DNA of 33,358 bases from a virus, in IMG/VR virus record IMGVR_UViG_3300020470_000105, positions 1 through 33,358 of that record; one strand, given 5' to 3'; not shown here. More model-generated notes on the stretch are below. The model was not told the origin of the DNA, did no database searches, and was given only the letters and a program-made list of their open reading frames with translations. Position 1 is the first letter of the stretch.

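Overview
The window looks like part of a T4-like myovirus genome (cyanophage type) that infects marine picocyanobacteria. Four things support this: adjacent T4-type baseplate wedge genes gp25 and gp6, a PAAR tail-spike tip gene, a phage-borne heme oxygenase (a known cyanophage auxiliary gene that feeds bilin synthesis), and short, tightly packed, AT-rich genes all on the + strand. The low GC content and many T-ending codons fit a Prochlorococcus or low-GC Synechococcus phage, but the host is inferred. No tRNA, integrase, IS element or CRISPR array was seen.

Layout. (1) Positions 1-2.63 kb hold about ten very short genes, mostly conserved phage proteins of unknown function. They include two too small for ordinary gene calling (773-949 and 1728-1868). 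Between them lie a consensus sigma-70 promoter with a palindrome at its transcription start, a second weaker promoter, and a rho-independent terminator. (2) Positions 2.60-5.56 kb encode an 805-residue structural protein with Gly-Ser-Gly-Tyr repeats, followed by the PAAR protein. (3) Positions 5.57-7.53 kb carry auxiliary genes inserted among the baseplate genes: a 48-residue basic protein, heme oxygenase, a one-helix membrane protein, a 2-oxoglutarate/Fe(II) dioxygenase-like protein and a SET-domain protein. Most are joined by TAATG or ATGA stop-start overlaps. (4) Positions 7.53-9.98 kb encode gp25 and gp6. (5) From 9981 to the window end a single open frame runs for at least 7,792 codons without a stop and leaves the window unfinished.

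The giant protein is the outstanding object. It begins with a helical module seen after gp6 in related marine phages, here interrupted by Gly-rich repeats. It then strings together GSGY repeats, a YHYH domain, a likely beta-propeller, two LamG-like lectin folds, several copies of a short 'NG-x-x-Q-x-PG' adhesin-type module, a helical 'DAANLI' module, about 19 copies of a Cys/His/YPR beta module over 6 kb, and a carbohydrate-binding-like module. It occupies the gp7 position of the T4 gene order.

How the genes may work together: the structural 805-residue protein, PAAR tip, gp25, gp6 and giant protein would be made late as parts of the baseplate and its host-facing fibres. Heme oxygenase would act in the infected cell on heme to make biliverdin. 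The dioxygenase-like and SET proteins could modify host or virion components, but their substrates are unknown.
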